Positions 11,825 through 24,129 of a DNA stretch of 64,000 bases are shown piece after piece. The translations under genes were made by a program, and so were the position numbers. Source of the stretch: Trifolium pratense (taxonomy: Eukaryota > Streptophyta > Magnoliopsida > Fabales > Fabaceae). The first letter of the stretch is position 1. Each line of letters begins with the position of its first letter. The stretch lies in assembly GCF_020283565.1 (NCBI RefSeq), contig NC_060059.1:48194572-48258571 (forward strand), written 5' to 3'. The notes under the pieces were generated by a model. It was not told the origin of the DNA. It ran no database searches and saw only the letters and a program-made list of their open reading frames with translations.

Positions 11825-12210
11825 TATGAAAGAGGGAAGAAAGTGGTGCATGGTGCACAACTTCCGAATAATATTATAAATAATACGAATTTTACAAAAT
11901 TCACCGTTGGATTGAAAGATTATATCATATAGATAGATCATCCATAATTTTTTTTTAGAGAAATTGAAAATAATTTGATATATTATTGAGACCCGTCAAG
12001 ATTAACGGTTTATGAGTTTTTATTAAATACCATTAATTTTGATGGGTCTCAATAACATATCAAATGATTTTTAAATTTTCTAAAAAAAATTATGGATGTC
12101 TATATGATATAATCTTTCAATTCAACGATGAATTTTGTAAAATTCATATTCATTATAGTGTTATTGGAAACTTGTGCACCATATGCACCATTTCCATCAC
12201 TCTTTCATGT
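11825..12210. mobile_element. large palindromic MITE
   Basis: The left half (ATGAAAGAGGGAAGAAAG, then TGGTGCATGGTGCACAACTT) is repeated in inverted form at the right (AAGTTTCC / GGTGCATATGGTGCACAAG read on the minus strand). The match continues inward for about 170 bp on each side to a central loop near 12010. A transcript across it would form a long hairpin. No transposase. Confidence 0.6.
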
Positions 12211-12957
12211 TAGAATTGACCCACTTAAAAAGATGAATTAAGGTGCATATTTTTTTAGCTACACTTAGAATCTCCTCAATTACCGTCTTCTTAATTAACT
12301 GATGCATTTTTTCTCTAAGGCGTTTCCTGATCTTCTTAAAAGCTACGCAGTAGTAACCTTCTTTCTTCATGATTTTTTTTTTTTTTTTAAACACGCAGAA
12401 GGTGGAGCAAATAGCAAAGGGTGCTATTGGTTGTAACGAATGATTACGAAAAAGTCAAAAAGGCAGCATCCAATCCAAGACACACACTATACACGCGTCA
12501 GCAATGCAAACTGGCTGTCTTCCATTCGTCTTTTTACTTTTCGCCACGCTTGAATTGAAGCTTTCATTAGGAAGCAATATACAGATACAGTACGCAGAAG
12601 AAGCATAAGCATAATTTTTTTTGACAGAGTTATATATAAAATTATTATATATATTAATTAACCAAAATATTTGCGTGAATATTAAAAACAAAATCACTAT
12701 TGTAATTTCTTTATTTTTTTTGTTTACTTTATTTTTTTATTTGAAATTTTTTAATCATTCAAAATATTAAAAATTCATAAAATTTTGTGTTAGGAATCCT
12801 GATTAAAAAAACTTTTAGAAAAATTCTTTTAAAATACCACAAAGTCAATAAAATCTTGCAAAATCTTTTAAAATTTAAAAGTTTTTTTTAAAAAAAAATT
12901 TCAAAATTTTAATCCAATACATCCCTAACTTAATCCAATATGTATGCCACAAAGAAG

Positions 12958-12959
<2 letters not shown>

Positions 12960-13022
<63 letters not shown>
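12960..13022. repeat. (AT)n microsatellite
   Basis: About 31 uninterrupted AT units. Confidence 0.95.
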
Positions 13023-13025
<3 letters not shown>

Positions 13026-13514
13026 AAGGAAATATATATATATATTGAAATTTATATTTAACTAATGAGCATTAAAAAGACTACGTACAAAAAATGACTT
13101 CTTTCGCAAAATTTATTCCAAAAAATGACTATATCTACATCCTCTTGATTTGTTCGGGTTTCGGGTCGCACACAGATGACAGTAGAACGAGTTGGTTTTA
13201 ACTGATTAATTAGATCGAAAGTTTGTTGCTACATAGATCTAAAATTCTATTGATCCATGTATTTCTATTCTTCAAATAATTCAACACCTTTGTAGACAAG
13301 ACAACAAAAAATAAAAGAACCTAAATGAACAACAAAGACGGTGAAATGCAATTACTTTATTTGAAATTTATAGGTCCAAAGACAATAATAGATCAACTAG
13401 ATTAGAAATATAAATTAAAATAGATCGAATATTAGAGTATTTTTTACGTCTCTTTCTTCAAGATATTAATATCAAAGAAGAATAAAAACAACAAAGTGAG
13501 AAGTATATGAGAGT

Positions 13515-13620
<106 letters not shown>

Positions 13621-13662
13621 CACTTAGAATCGAAGAAAGATAATTAATTTGCATCTTAATCA

Positions 13663-13899
13663 AACCCACTTGGGATTGGTCTAGTGGTGTTGGCTTGGGT
13701 CCATGAAGGTCCATACAGGTTCGATTCCCCCTGGTGTCAATTTCGGTTTGATTCCCTCTAGTGCCAATTTTGGTGAGCTAAGTCCATACAGAGCAAAAAA
13801 CTCTGGCTTTAAATGGGCCCCCCGCTAGTGGGCGGTGGGATTGGTCACCTTTAATTAGTCGGTCCTAGGGCCGGATATCAATTTTTCAAAAAAAAAAAA
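13663..13899 (+). mobile_element. tRNA-derived SINE (copy 2) with perfect target duplication
   Basis: The 12-base GCATCTTAATCA stands at 13651-13662 and again at 13900-13911. Inside, the element has an A-box-like TAGTGGTGTTGG and a B-box-like ACAGGTTCGATTCCCC near its 5' end, then a longer body and a terminal A-run. This is the pattern of a complete or nearly complete pol III-type SINE inserted by target-primed reverse transcription. Confidence 0.75.
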
Positions 13900-14164
13900 G
13901 CATCTTAATCATTATTCGGTTTGTTTCGATTATCAAAATATAAGTTTTTAATTAGAGATCCACATTCGTTTATATGCAACCGTTCATGACCGATTTTTCA
14001 CAACTGTGGACTCGAGACTCGACCCACACTCAACCACATGCTTTCATGTGTTGACAGTTATAGATAGATTTTAAGTTGGGTCGCGGGTTTGTATTTAACA
14101 ATTAGTTGTCATAATTAGTTAATTCATTAAATGTATAAAATAGAATAAAGTTCTTAATTAATGT

Positions 14165-14614
14165 TTGGTTTAAATGTAGTTTTGGTCCTTCTATTTTAAA
14201 TTTTTTGAAGATTTTTTTTTGACTAATTTTGTTTTGAAGTTTTGATCCCCTATTTTAAAAGTCATATATTTTGGTCCCCCTATTTCAATTTTTCTTGAGT
14301 TTTGGTCCCCCACTCAGTTTTAGAGTCAATTTTGATGATGTGTCAAAGACATTAATGACGTGGCACTGAACACTTGGCTAAAATATTATCCATGTCATTA
14401 AAATTTTCTTTAATGAAGTGGATCATATTTTGGCTAAGTGTGTAGTGCCACATCATTAATAACATTGACACATAATTAAAATTGAATCTAAAATTGAGTG
14501 GGGACCAAAACTCAACAAAATTGAAATATGGAGACCAAAATATTGATTTTTAAAATAGAGGGATCAAAACTTCAAAAAATTAAAAATAGGGGGATCAAAA
14601 TTACATTTAAGCCT
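14165..14614. mobile_element. non-autonomous TIR element (MITE)
   Basis: TTTAAATGTAGTTTTGGTCC at the left is matched by the inverted ATCAAAATTACATTTAAGCC at the right. The similarity runs through repeated 'ttttggtccccctattt' blocks for about 180 bp on each side. No ORF of note. Confidence 0.6.
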
Positions 14615-15423
14615 TAATATTTGTAGTTTTAGTGTAAACACGATATTTGTTACCAAAATAGTGTAAACATGATATTTTGCCGCAATTTTGGAATCTCCCA
14701 CCACTAATTCAAACATATGCTCGATGTTCAAACCATGAAAGCTAACATAATTAACCCGCTAAAAAAAGTTGTCGCGTTTTCAATCCTTAACCGTATATAC
14801 GGAGAAAATTCAGTTGAAAAGGAAGAACTCACATTGTGAGTCCTACAAATTCTTTGACGGATATTAACACCGCCAACCAATGGAAAAACTCCGTACATTT
14901 AACATGGTATCAAAAGAAGATGATTAATACTAGGGAAAATTCTTGGTGAAAATTAAAATTCTCGCAGCTGAACATTACTAAGGTCCCTTTTCCTAACAAC
15001 TAATACCAAAAAAAGAATTACTATGTACTAATGTATAAAAAAATAAAATTAACAAATTAATCAATCAATAACATTTGTCTATTAAAGAAAAAAAAAAACA
15101 ATTAAGTAGATGTAGATGAATACATGTATAAAAAACCCTTAGGGCTTTGGCCCCCTTTTTGATATCTACTCTAAAGTCTCTCCAAAAGCACTTACTCTAA
15201 AGTCCAACCTCATACCCCCACAGTACGGAACAAAGACAGAGAAGGAAGCAGCATATTAATGTTCAAAAAGCCAAATTGATATACTAATGTACTCACTCAC
15301 AAACACTAATACACATACTCATATACTAATTCAATAATATTATTAATACAGACAGAGAGAGAAAGAGAGACTCTCCTCTCCTATACTATACTGCTCACCT
15401 CATCTCTCTCTGTCTCTCTCCCA

Positions 15424-15425
<2 letters not shown>

Positions 15426-15464
<39 letters not shown>
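15426..15464. repeat. (TC)n tract in the PTL leader region
   Basis: About 19 TC units, within a CT-rich zone (15360-15670) likely to be the promoter or 5' untranslated region of the downstream trihelix gene. Confidence 0.85.
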
Positions 15465-15469
<5 letters not shown>

Positions 15470-15716
15470 CATTCTCTACCTCATACACACAGTTGTACTC
15501 AAACATGGGTCCATACCATTGTCCTTAGCTTCAAATTTGAGCCTTTTTCCTGCACGACAGGATCCGACTCTGCCGCTTATTCACAACTCTCTCCCTCCCT
15601 CCCTCACTTATTTCTTCTTCTTCTCCTCTCTTTAATTTCTCTCTCTTGCTCTCTCTCTTTCTCTTTCAACTATATACCCTAGCCACAGCCAGTAGCCACA
15701 ACAATCTAATATATAC

Positions 15717-15740
15717 ATGAAAAATGGAGGACCACCATAA
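15717..15740 (+). promoter_or_regulatory. short uORF overlapping the PTL start codon
   Basis: An ATG 7 bases before the PTL start opens a frame MKNGGPP ending in TAA at 15738-15740. It is out of frame with the main ORF and overlaps its first codons. If the leader is transcribed as expected, ribosomes must bypass this ATG to make the protein. Confidence 0.5.
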
Positions 15741-18700
15741 CAATCATGGTCACCACCACCAACATCACCATCGTCATCAACATCATCAACAATCATCATA
15801 TGGAAGCATGACAACTGATCTAAGACAACTAGTAAACGGAACAAGATCAACCCATTTTCCATCAATACCGTCTACCGCGGAGGATTTTTTCCCCGGTCAC
15901 CGGAATCTGACTGCTTTGTTAACTAATTCTCAACAGACACATCATCAAAACGAACAACAGCAACAATATGAGATGATGATGTTGAGTCGTGGTGTAGTAC
16001 TTGAAGATTTCAGTAACATCACCACGACTGCTCAACATCATCATGTTATACCACCACCGACGACGACAACAACAACTGCTAGTGCTAGTGTTTCAACACC
16101 GGAGACCATAGGATGTATTGGTGGAGATGCATCCACCGGAAGATGGCCCAGACAAGAAACTCTTACTCTTCTTGAGATCAGATCTCGTCTTGACCCTAAA
16201 TTTAAAGAAGCTAATCAAAAGGGTCCTTTATGGGATGAAGTCTCTAGGTACAATTTTACAACTAATTTATTTATTTTTTCTTCAAATAATTATTTATGTA
16301 ATTATTTCTTCCCATCTTCATAATCAACTCAATAGTACTACTGTAGCTAGATTGATTCTTTTTTCATTTTTTTATTTTTATTTTTTTATTTTGAAGTTTT
16401 TAATCATTTCGAAATGATGGTTTTTTGTATTTTTGTTTGATTCTTAATAAAAAAAAAAACTAATTGAGGACAAAATGCTACACTAGTAGATTTGAATTTT
16501 GATACATGTAATTGGGATTGATTAGATTGAAACATGATATGACTGCACTTAGCCTTAATTTAGTCACTAGGGATTCGAGAAAGAAAACAATGATGAATAT
16601 AATTTGTGTTGTGTGCAATATTGTTAGTTAAGCTTAAAATGAGTATTAATTATTTTTTGTTTTTAATATATTGAGACTGTACTTAATTAGCTAGAGAAGC
16701 ATTTAAGTTTAGATACCAAGTTTAGTAAGGTTCTACCAATGCCTTGTTTTTCCACTTTGAAACTTTGTACACCTCTTTTAAGTGCAAATTTCGTTTTCCT
16801 TAATTAAATTTCATGTTTTGAAAAATTAATTATAAGTTGAAAAAATTATATATATGTATTCATTGACCATTCCAATGTAGGAGTAGTATGTGTGTGTGTT
16901 TGGTTGAACATGTACTAGTCTTTTGAATCTGTATGAAATGACATCAAGATGAGGCAAACTAGCTCTTCCTTCAAAAACTACGCAATTGATTTGTCCTATG
17001 CTTAGTTATGTTTTGCTATAACTAGGTAACAAGAACAACAAAAACGTCAGTGCATGGCATTGCATAAAATTATTAATTTTCATACCTCATCATCGTCACA
17101 TCACATGATAAGACTTCTTTAGGAATTAAACTCTCTCTTCCACACTCACCTCTAACTTGCTAGTAGCTAGGGTTCTATACATTCTATTTCTATTTTCTTC
17201 ACTACAATGATGTCATCATCATTAATTCCTCAATTATTATTATTTTTTCAATTTTTTGACAATGTTTAATCCCTCTTTTCTTTTGTGTTTTATTTCCTTA
17301 TAGTGCCAAATACTTTATCCACCTTTTCATTTATTTTTATAATAAATAATATATATTATCTACATTATAGACATATAATAGTTATTGAATTAATTTAAAA
17401 AACGAATTTTGTTAGCGTAAAACAAAAATGATTGAATACAACAACTTTTGTTACCACATTTTTTTTTATTCATATTTGAAATTCGAGGGATATTATGTAT
17501 ATAAAAAATATTTATACTAGTTACCATTGATAAGTTTATTTTAGAAACATCAATGTTAATTTTATTTTTGTTTTTAATGTTAAAATGTCAATATTAATAT
17601 TGAACAATGTATTTGTAGCGGGATATGATATTTAATAGTCAAGTTCTCTAGTACTTCGCTCTTTTAGCTCTTTTTTTAACTGCAAAATTATGATATCATT
17701 AATAATCCAGGTGAAGCAGAATACAAGTGATACGAAATTCACCAAAAAAAATACGGTACAAATAGTACTCACAGCACTGGAACTATATAACTAACTAACA
17801 TTATCTAAGCATATAATCCACCAGGGTTCGAATCTCACTCATAACTCTTTTGCTCCAGATAATAAACCAGCCTTATATCTCCTAATTAGTTAGTTAAAGA
17901 AGTTAGTGATTCTTCTAATTGATTGTATAAGCTTTATATACCATATCTAGTTATATATTCATCTTTGATCTTTATTGCATTTGGTTAGGATAATGTGTGA
18001 AGAGCATGGATATCAAAGGAGTGGAAAAAAGTGCAGGGAGAAATTTGAGAACTTATACAAGTATTACAAGAAGACAAAAGAAGGTAAAGCAGGAAGACAT
18101 GATGGGAAACATTACAGATTCTTTCGTCAACTTGAAGCTTTATATGGTGAAAACAGTAACCAAACTTCTCTACCAGAAACCAATTTTGTCAGCTTCAACA
18201 ATTTCCAAAACCCCTCAAAAAATACAAATCAAGACAATAATAGTCTCAGTCTCACTAACTCAACTGACTTTGACACTTCATCTTCTGATGATGAGAATGA
18301 TGAGAAGGGAAAGAGGAAAAGTAGTGGAAGGAGAAGTTGGAAGGTTAAGATAAAAGATTTTATTGATTCACAAATGAAGAAGCTTGTTGAGAAACAAGAA
18401 GATTGGTTGAGTAAGCTTGTGAAGACACTTGAGGAGAAGGAAAATGAGAGGGTTTTAAGAGAAGAAGAGTGGAGGAAACAAGAGGTGAAAAGGGTAGAAA
18501 AGGAACAAAAGTTTTGGAGTAAAGAGAGAGCATGGATTGAAGCAAGAGATGCTGCTTTAATGGAAGCTTTGAAGAATATAGGAGGAAGGGAAATGAAGGT
18601 TGAAAATGAAGCTCATGATCATCATAAGGATATAAATGTAATAAATGAAGCTGAGATTCATCAAAATAACTTTGAGAATCAAAATGAAGATGGGAGTGAA

Positions 18701-19000
18701 ATCTTGAATAGTAATGTGAGAGGAGATTCTTCAAAAGAAGGAAACAAGAAGAGAAAGGAGAATTTTTACTTCAACAATAATGAACAATGTTCTATGTATA
18801 ATCAAGGAAGTAGTTATTGTGATGATCAAAGAGAGGAGATTGTGAAGCTACAAAGGAATGATCATGGTTCTTCACCTTCTGATTCTAATGTTGGAAATGT
18901 TGCTAATGGTGATACTTGTTATCCTTTCTTGCTTAATGAGGGTGGAAATTTGTGGGAGAATTTTGGCTTGAAAATCAATAAATCAAACCAAAACCTTTGA
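15724..19000 (+). CDS. PTL: PETAL LOSS-like trihelix transcription factor (2 exons)
   Basis: Exons are 15724-16247 and 17989-19000, with a 1741-bp intron (AG|GTACAA...GGTTAG|G) splitting an Arg codon inside the DNA-binding domain. The product has 511 residues. The N terminus is rich in His, Gln and Thr. A GT-type trihelix runs from about residue 140 to 228 (RWPRQETLTLLEIRSRL, GYQRSGKKCREKFENLYKYY, GKHYRFFRQLEALYG). A central charged helix follows (about 292-374: EARDAALMEAL). PETAL LOSS is a nuclear factor that restrains growth between organs in flowers. Family members of the GT-2 clade normally carry a second C-terminal trihelix. Here the C terminus (375-511) is low complexity with no second domain. 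The paralogue EDA31 is the alternative, but gene order favours PTL. Confidence 0.85.
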
Positions 19001-19058
19001 CTGATCCGGGGTTTATGTATAGAGATTGATCGATGATTACTAGGTGATTAATCAATCT

Positions 19059-19203
19059 TAGTGTATGTTTGGATTGACGGTGAGTTTGACAAAATCACAG
19101 TATTCCATCGTAATTTTAACAAAACTTACATTTTAGAACTTCAACAAAATCATAATGTTAGCATAATTTCGTCAAACTCACACCATGATTCCAAACATGC
19201 ATT
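19059..19203. mobile_element. MITE just downstream of PTL
   Basis: TGTATGTTTGGATTGACGG and GTGAGTTTGACAAAATCAC at the left are matched in inverted form by GTCAAACTCACACCATGATT and CCAAACATGCA at the right. The same family appears in RPF2 intron 2 and beside HSFA3. Confidence 0.6.
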
Positions 19204-20150
19204 TAGCCTATATTTAATATCATGGTGGATATGTCAGAATAACAGTATCTATAGTGATTCTGGTATATTTACCGTGATATCAAATATACACTAATGTGTT
19301 TATAGGAATTGTAGGAAAAAATAATGTGTTCAAGTTTAGTAATGGAGAAAAGCAAGTGGAAAAGTTCACTTGCTTATAGGAATTAGTATGAAACAAATTC
19401 AGGTGAGTTTCTTCACTTTTGTTTTATGCATGAAGGTGGAATTGAAATTGTATTGTTATTACTTCCTATGTTTTCCATGTTTTGTCCCTTCAGTTATTAT
19501 GTTTATTGTTTACACAATACATCATCAGTTGGTCACTGTTTTTCTCCTTTCCCTTCATGCTTCTTTTTGTGTGCTGTTTGGGTAAACATGTGCAGTGCAT
19601 GCAGGTTTTTGGTTTCTGTGTATACTGATTGTATAAGGAAGCAAATTCTTTTCCTTTGTTTATTAATATGTGCATGCTTGGAATTGAATTGGATTTTAAA
19701 CTTCAAAAAAGTTATGCTCAAATAAAATATCCTTTTGGGTCATTTCGCAACTCAATACAACTTTTTTTTTTTAATACTCTTTCTCCTTATCTCTATTTAT
19801 CTCTATCGATCCACTGTTCCTGTGTTACAGCATTTAGTACATGTTGGTCTTCATTCAAAATTATTGCAAATCATTATGAACAAAGTGGACTAATTAATAA
19901 GTTGCTTTCTAGTAAATTTTTAAAAGCCTTTTCTATCTTAATTTGCAATGTTGTTCATGGTGCCTATGATTAAAATATGAAATACCATTGCCTAACTATC
20001 AGTTTCTGCAACAAAGGTGATGGGTTGAAACTTGGAGAAAGGAAAAAGTTGCGTGAGTCGTAAAATGACCCAAAAAGACACATTCAATTTCTTTTTGTAC
20101 AAATAGAAAATGTTTTTTTTGTCTTAAATAAAAAGGTGTAGCTTGCTAAT
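19204..20150. other. spacer without a recognised gene
   Basis: Several overlapping short frames (19370-19973) lack any known domain and have no splice partners that I could see. Confidence 0.4.
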
Positions 20151-20405
20151 GGACACCTTCTCATAATAGCATTTTTGACCTCTTAATTTTAGTCACTTTT
20201 TCTAAAATGCTAATTTTCACCCGTTAAAATTAGCATTTCACAAAATGGGCTAAAGTTAGAGTACCAAAATTGTAGGGTTGTGAAAATTAAGAGGTTAAAT
20301 TGCAATTTAGCCAAATTATAACCATATAGTATAATATAGACTAAATTGCAATTTTGACCAATAAGTTTCACAAACTTTCGATTTTGACCTCCTAATTTTG
20401 CTCTT

Positions 20406-20763
20406 AAGCTAAATGTGGATGATCCCCTGGCTACCCATACATGACCCAATAGTGGTACCAGAGTCGATAGTTCGACGAAGGGTTCGACTGATTCCTTGTA
20501 TCGAAAGTCTTCTTGATAAAAAAATCGCTAGCTAGAGAGGGGGAGCATTATGAATTGAATGTTTCACACTTGAGGGGAGATTATTGTGACAAGCATGAGG
20601 TGAGTTAAGTCTCACATTGCTTAGAAAAGTGAAAGTTGAACACTTTAGAGGACCATAGACCTAATGCCTTAAAGTTTTGGATAAAAATATGTTATCCAAC
20701 TCATTTGTATAATTTCTTTTAAATCCAATGTGAATGCTCTCACGACTAGCATGATGACCAACA
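20406..20763 (+). mobile_element. TRIM retrotransposon copy, degenerate
   Basis: Same layout as 7687-8158: the tail of a 5' LTR (to ATGACCCAAT, 20450), a mutated primer-binding site TGGTACCAGAGT (20453-20464), a short interior with TTCGACGAAGGGTTCGAC, a purine tract near 20570, and a 3' LTR from 20585 to 20763 ending in CAACA. It interrupts a repeat at about 20150-20400. Confidence 0.65.
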
Positions 20764-20799
20764 ATTTTACCACCTCCAAGAATAGAACTAAAGTAATTA

Positions 20800-22560
20800 A
20801 CACACCGAGTTATCACGTGTGTTGATGGTAATATATGGAGAAATTCAGCAAAGTTGTAAGGAAGATATAATACTTTGCTTCCTTGAGTACAACTGAAAAC
20901 AACTGAGATTTTGCACACGCAGACACATACATTTAGGTGTAACATGGTTGATATATCTTTCCTTGAGAACATATATAGTGTACTGAACTTGATAGGTACT
21001 ATTTAAATTAATGACTATACTGTTACCAGGTTTTGTTCACCATCAATCAATATCCATACAACAATACATTACAGCACATATACCCAAAAAAACATACATT
21101 TGCAGCTTATGCAATTCTTCCTCCAGAGACATACTAGACAGTTTTATATGTAATTGTGGTCCTTGCCACCAGCTCAGCATAGTCTAGCTAGCACAATTTA
21201 TTTATTTTTTGCAGGCTTATGCATATTGCCATACATGTTTAGGGTTACCTTATAAGAAGCAAACATTTTCTTTTTATTGACAAATGTTTTGTTTGTTTGT
21301 TTGTGTTATTACTGATTTTGAATTCTCTTAACCTTCTTCTTCAACTCATTAAAGTGTCCAAATTCGACCACTTGGGCTATACCTTAATTAGAGACATGAA
21401 GCAACAAGGAATTAATTAAAAATTGCATTTGCAATTGCAATTTAGTGATGGTCGTGATTCTATCTTTTCTGTTTTGTGGTCATTTGGATGTCCCGTAATG
21501 ATTCTATCTTTTTTAGGAACACGGTGAATGTTAGGCAGTTGGTGGGTGAGATTAAAATGTTAGAACCAAAGTTAATTCATAAACCCTAGAACTAATCATG
21601 TTAATCATAAAGAAATAATATAATCATAAGCGGAAGCGTACCTAAATTCATAATGACCAAATAGACTGAATAAGGTTTTGGTTTGATTTTCTAGATCAAC
21701 ACCACTCTCTATGAGAGAACTCATTATTATTCTCTCTGTATCTTCTGGTAATGGGATGTCGACAAAGAATGGTAGAAATCGGTCACTTAAATACTAATGA
21801 GATTTTGTGTTTCTCTTGCAGCGAATACCTCCTTGACAACTTAGTTGGACTATTGATTTGAACTTAATGGCTCCCCGCACTTCGCAACATGGGTCCCACA
21901 TTGACGGTTACAGTTGTCTTCCCTATATAAGTCTGAAGGCTTTCGCACCAAAGTACGATTCAATCACTATTAACTTTTACTCCTCCTTGATCATACACTA
22001 CATAAGCTATAGAGTGCTAACCTGAATTTGTAGGTACATTTCCCACTGTGAACTGTCCAAACCTCTCCGTTGGAATCATCTAGTTCTTATCCATTTAGAT
22101 CAATCTACTAATTAATATAACTAACATCGGCCTAAAGTTAATAGTATCCTTTTGTATTTATTTTGATGAGAACATATCAATAGGTAATAAGGATAAATTA
22201 GTTAAAATATCATTTTATTTTATTTATGCGCATTGTAATTTGTATAAATTGAACAAATATTGTGAGACAGAATGAGTACCCTAGAATTTTATAGAATTTT
22301 GATACCTGGTTGAAAAAATAATTAATTTAAAATTTTGATAGTGTATTAATGTATATTTTTTGTGTATTAAAATTATTAAATTGTACTTTATAAGATATAT
22401 TTGTAGTTGACTTTTCATATACCAATACAAAATAGTAATATTAAATAGGGTTATATTTAAATAAAAAATTAAATATTGTGTCTTGAAACTTGAAAATGGA
22501 CTTATTTTTAGGGACAAAATATTTTATCTTCCAAAGGGTGCTTATAATTAGAGACAAAGA
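20800..22560. other. spacer with possible LTR-type debris
   Basis: No gene is recognised. Between about 21555 and 22100 the phrases CATAAGCGGAAGCGTACCT and a TATATAAG box suggest an old LTR, but I could not define its ends. Confidence 0.3.
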
Positions 22561-22566
22561 GAGTAT

Positions 22567-22766
22567 TGTTGGGTCACAATGAGGCAGTCTGGGGATCATC
22601 TTTATTGGGCTCAGAGCAACTATATATATACATGGTCACCACACTTTTACTCCAAACCTTAAGACATTAGGTTTTATGAGTCATCGACTCTTACTTATAA
22701 ATTGTTATTAAACTTTCATTTTTCTATGCAATGTAGGACTTAATTCACCTGATACTTACCACAATA
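22567..22766 (-). mobile_element. solo TRIM LTR
   Basis: It reads TTGTTGGGTCACAATGAGGC at the left and GTAGGACTTAATTCACCTGA near the right. This is the inverted form of the LTR seen at 7970-8158. No interior adjoins it. Confidence 0.6.
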
Positions 22767-22789
22767 TTCAGTGCAACATTTTAACATAG

Positions 22790-23780
22790 ACAACACCTCA
22801 AGATGTGTGGCCAAAACCGAGAAAAGCATGTCTTAAAGTTTAGGCCATGGTTTGACCACGATTTATGAATTGTGGTGTATGCGGTCGTCTCCTTTTCTCT
22901 AAAGCCACGATTTATATACTTTAGCCCGCAAAAAACTGGGCTTACGACATGCAAAAAAGCCTTGATTGATTTTAGGCCACGGTTTGTTTTAGGCCACAGT
23001 TCTGTAATTGTTGCCATACATTAGACCACTTTTTTTTTTATTTCGCCCAACAAACTTTTAGGGTTGCCAAAAAGAATATGCAACATATTTTAATTCATAT
23101 TTTTTAGTTTGAATTAAAAAAAACCGCTCAATATTTTACTTTGGCACTTATTGTTTGGATCCGGATTGTCTCCACGTCTCATTTCCTTACATTAGCTATG
23201 GAAGTCATTCTCCTCATGTTTCATGTTCTGCACTTATCTGGACCTTCCAATCATTATATTGTGTCGTTGACTACTACTGTAGATCAAAATCAACGACTGA
23301 GATTTGCACAGCACCGTACAGTGTGGCTGGAGAGGATGCAATTCCTTATTATTTGGTGATCTATTTCACATGTTTAAAATGTATATCTTTAGGCCACACT
23401 TATTATTGTGGCTTTAAAATCTCATGACTACACTTTTACTCTGTGGTCAGAAACCTTAAACGGTTGCCTAAAGTGCTATAGCCCATAGTTAAAATGCGTG
23501 TCTATTTAGAGAACATAGGCAACTACTTTTTTTGTGTGGCTAAAAGTGTCAACGGTTTTTAACTGTGGATTAATGTGGAAAAGGAGATGTTTTTTTTTTT
23601 TAATGTAAGGCAGAAGTGTACTTATTATGTAGGTTATAACTTATAAGCAACAATTTTAAAATCGTCGCCTGTCCTTGTTCTAGGCCACACTGTTTTACTC
23701 GTGGACTAGGAAAGTGTGGTTTAAAGTGTGGTTCTTTTAATGTAAGCTAGAAACTGTACTTAATGTGAGACTATGAGTCA
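22790..23780. mobile_element. CACTA-like element with subterminal TAGGCCAC repeats
   Basis: At least eight copies of a TTTAGGCCACRGTT-like motif occur in both orientations in the two flanks (22800-23030 and 23385-23760), around a unique core (23130-23360). Repeats arranged this way resemble CACTA subterminal repeats. Clear CACTA ends are not visible, so the class is inferred. Confidence 0.35.
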
Positions 23781-23794
23781 TTAATTCATTATGC

Positions 23795-24122
23795 TCCCCT
23801 CAAGCGGAATTTTTTTTTTCTTCCATACACTTGCATCACTGTTGCTGGGACACGCCGTCTGACCACATTTATTAGGAAGACTTTCGATTCAAGGAGTCGG
23901 TCGAACCATTTGTTGAACAATAAGCTTTTATAGCACTATTGGGTCACAAGGAGGTAGCCGGGGGATCATCCACATTGGGCTGAGGGCAACTATATACAAG
24001 TGAGATAGACACCGCACTTTTTACCCTTAAGACATAGGTTTATGGGTCCTCTCACTTATAAATTGCTTAAATTCCACTTTTCTAAGCAATGTAGGACTTA
24101 ACTCACCTCACTTGCGGCAACA
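23795..24122 (-). mobile_element. TRIM retrotransposon copy, truncated
   Basis: On the minus strand an LTR (about 24120 to 23936) ends in GACCCAATA. It is followed by a mutated primer-binding site and interior sequence (TTCGACC.., AAGTCTTCC, purine tract near 23795-23805). The second LTR is missing. Confidence 0.55.
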
Positions 24123-24129
24123 ACAATTA

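Noticed and set aside
13663..13735. Possible intact tRNA gene at the SINE head
   Set aside because: The A and B boxes belong to a SINE with a tail and target duplication; the cloverleaf is not complete.
15632..15865. Minus-strand frame opposite PTL exon 1
   Set aside because: A shadow of the His/Gln-rich coding strand, with no domain of its own.
18360..18734. Minus-strand 124-codon frame opposite PTL exon 2
   Set aside because: Antisense to the charged helix region of PTL, without any recognisable feature.
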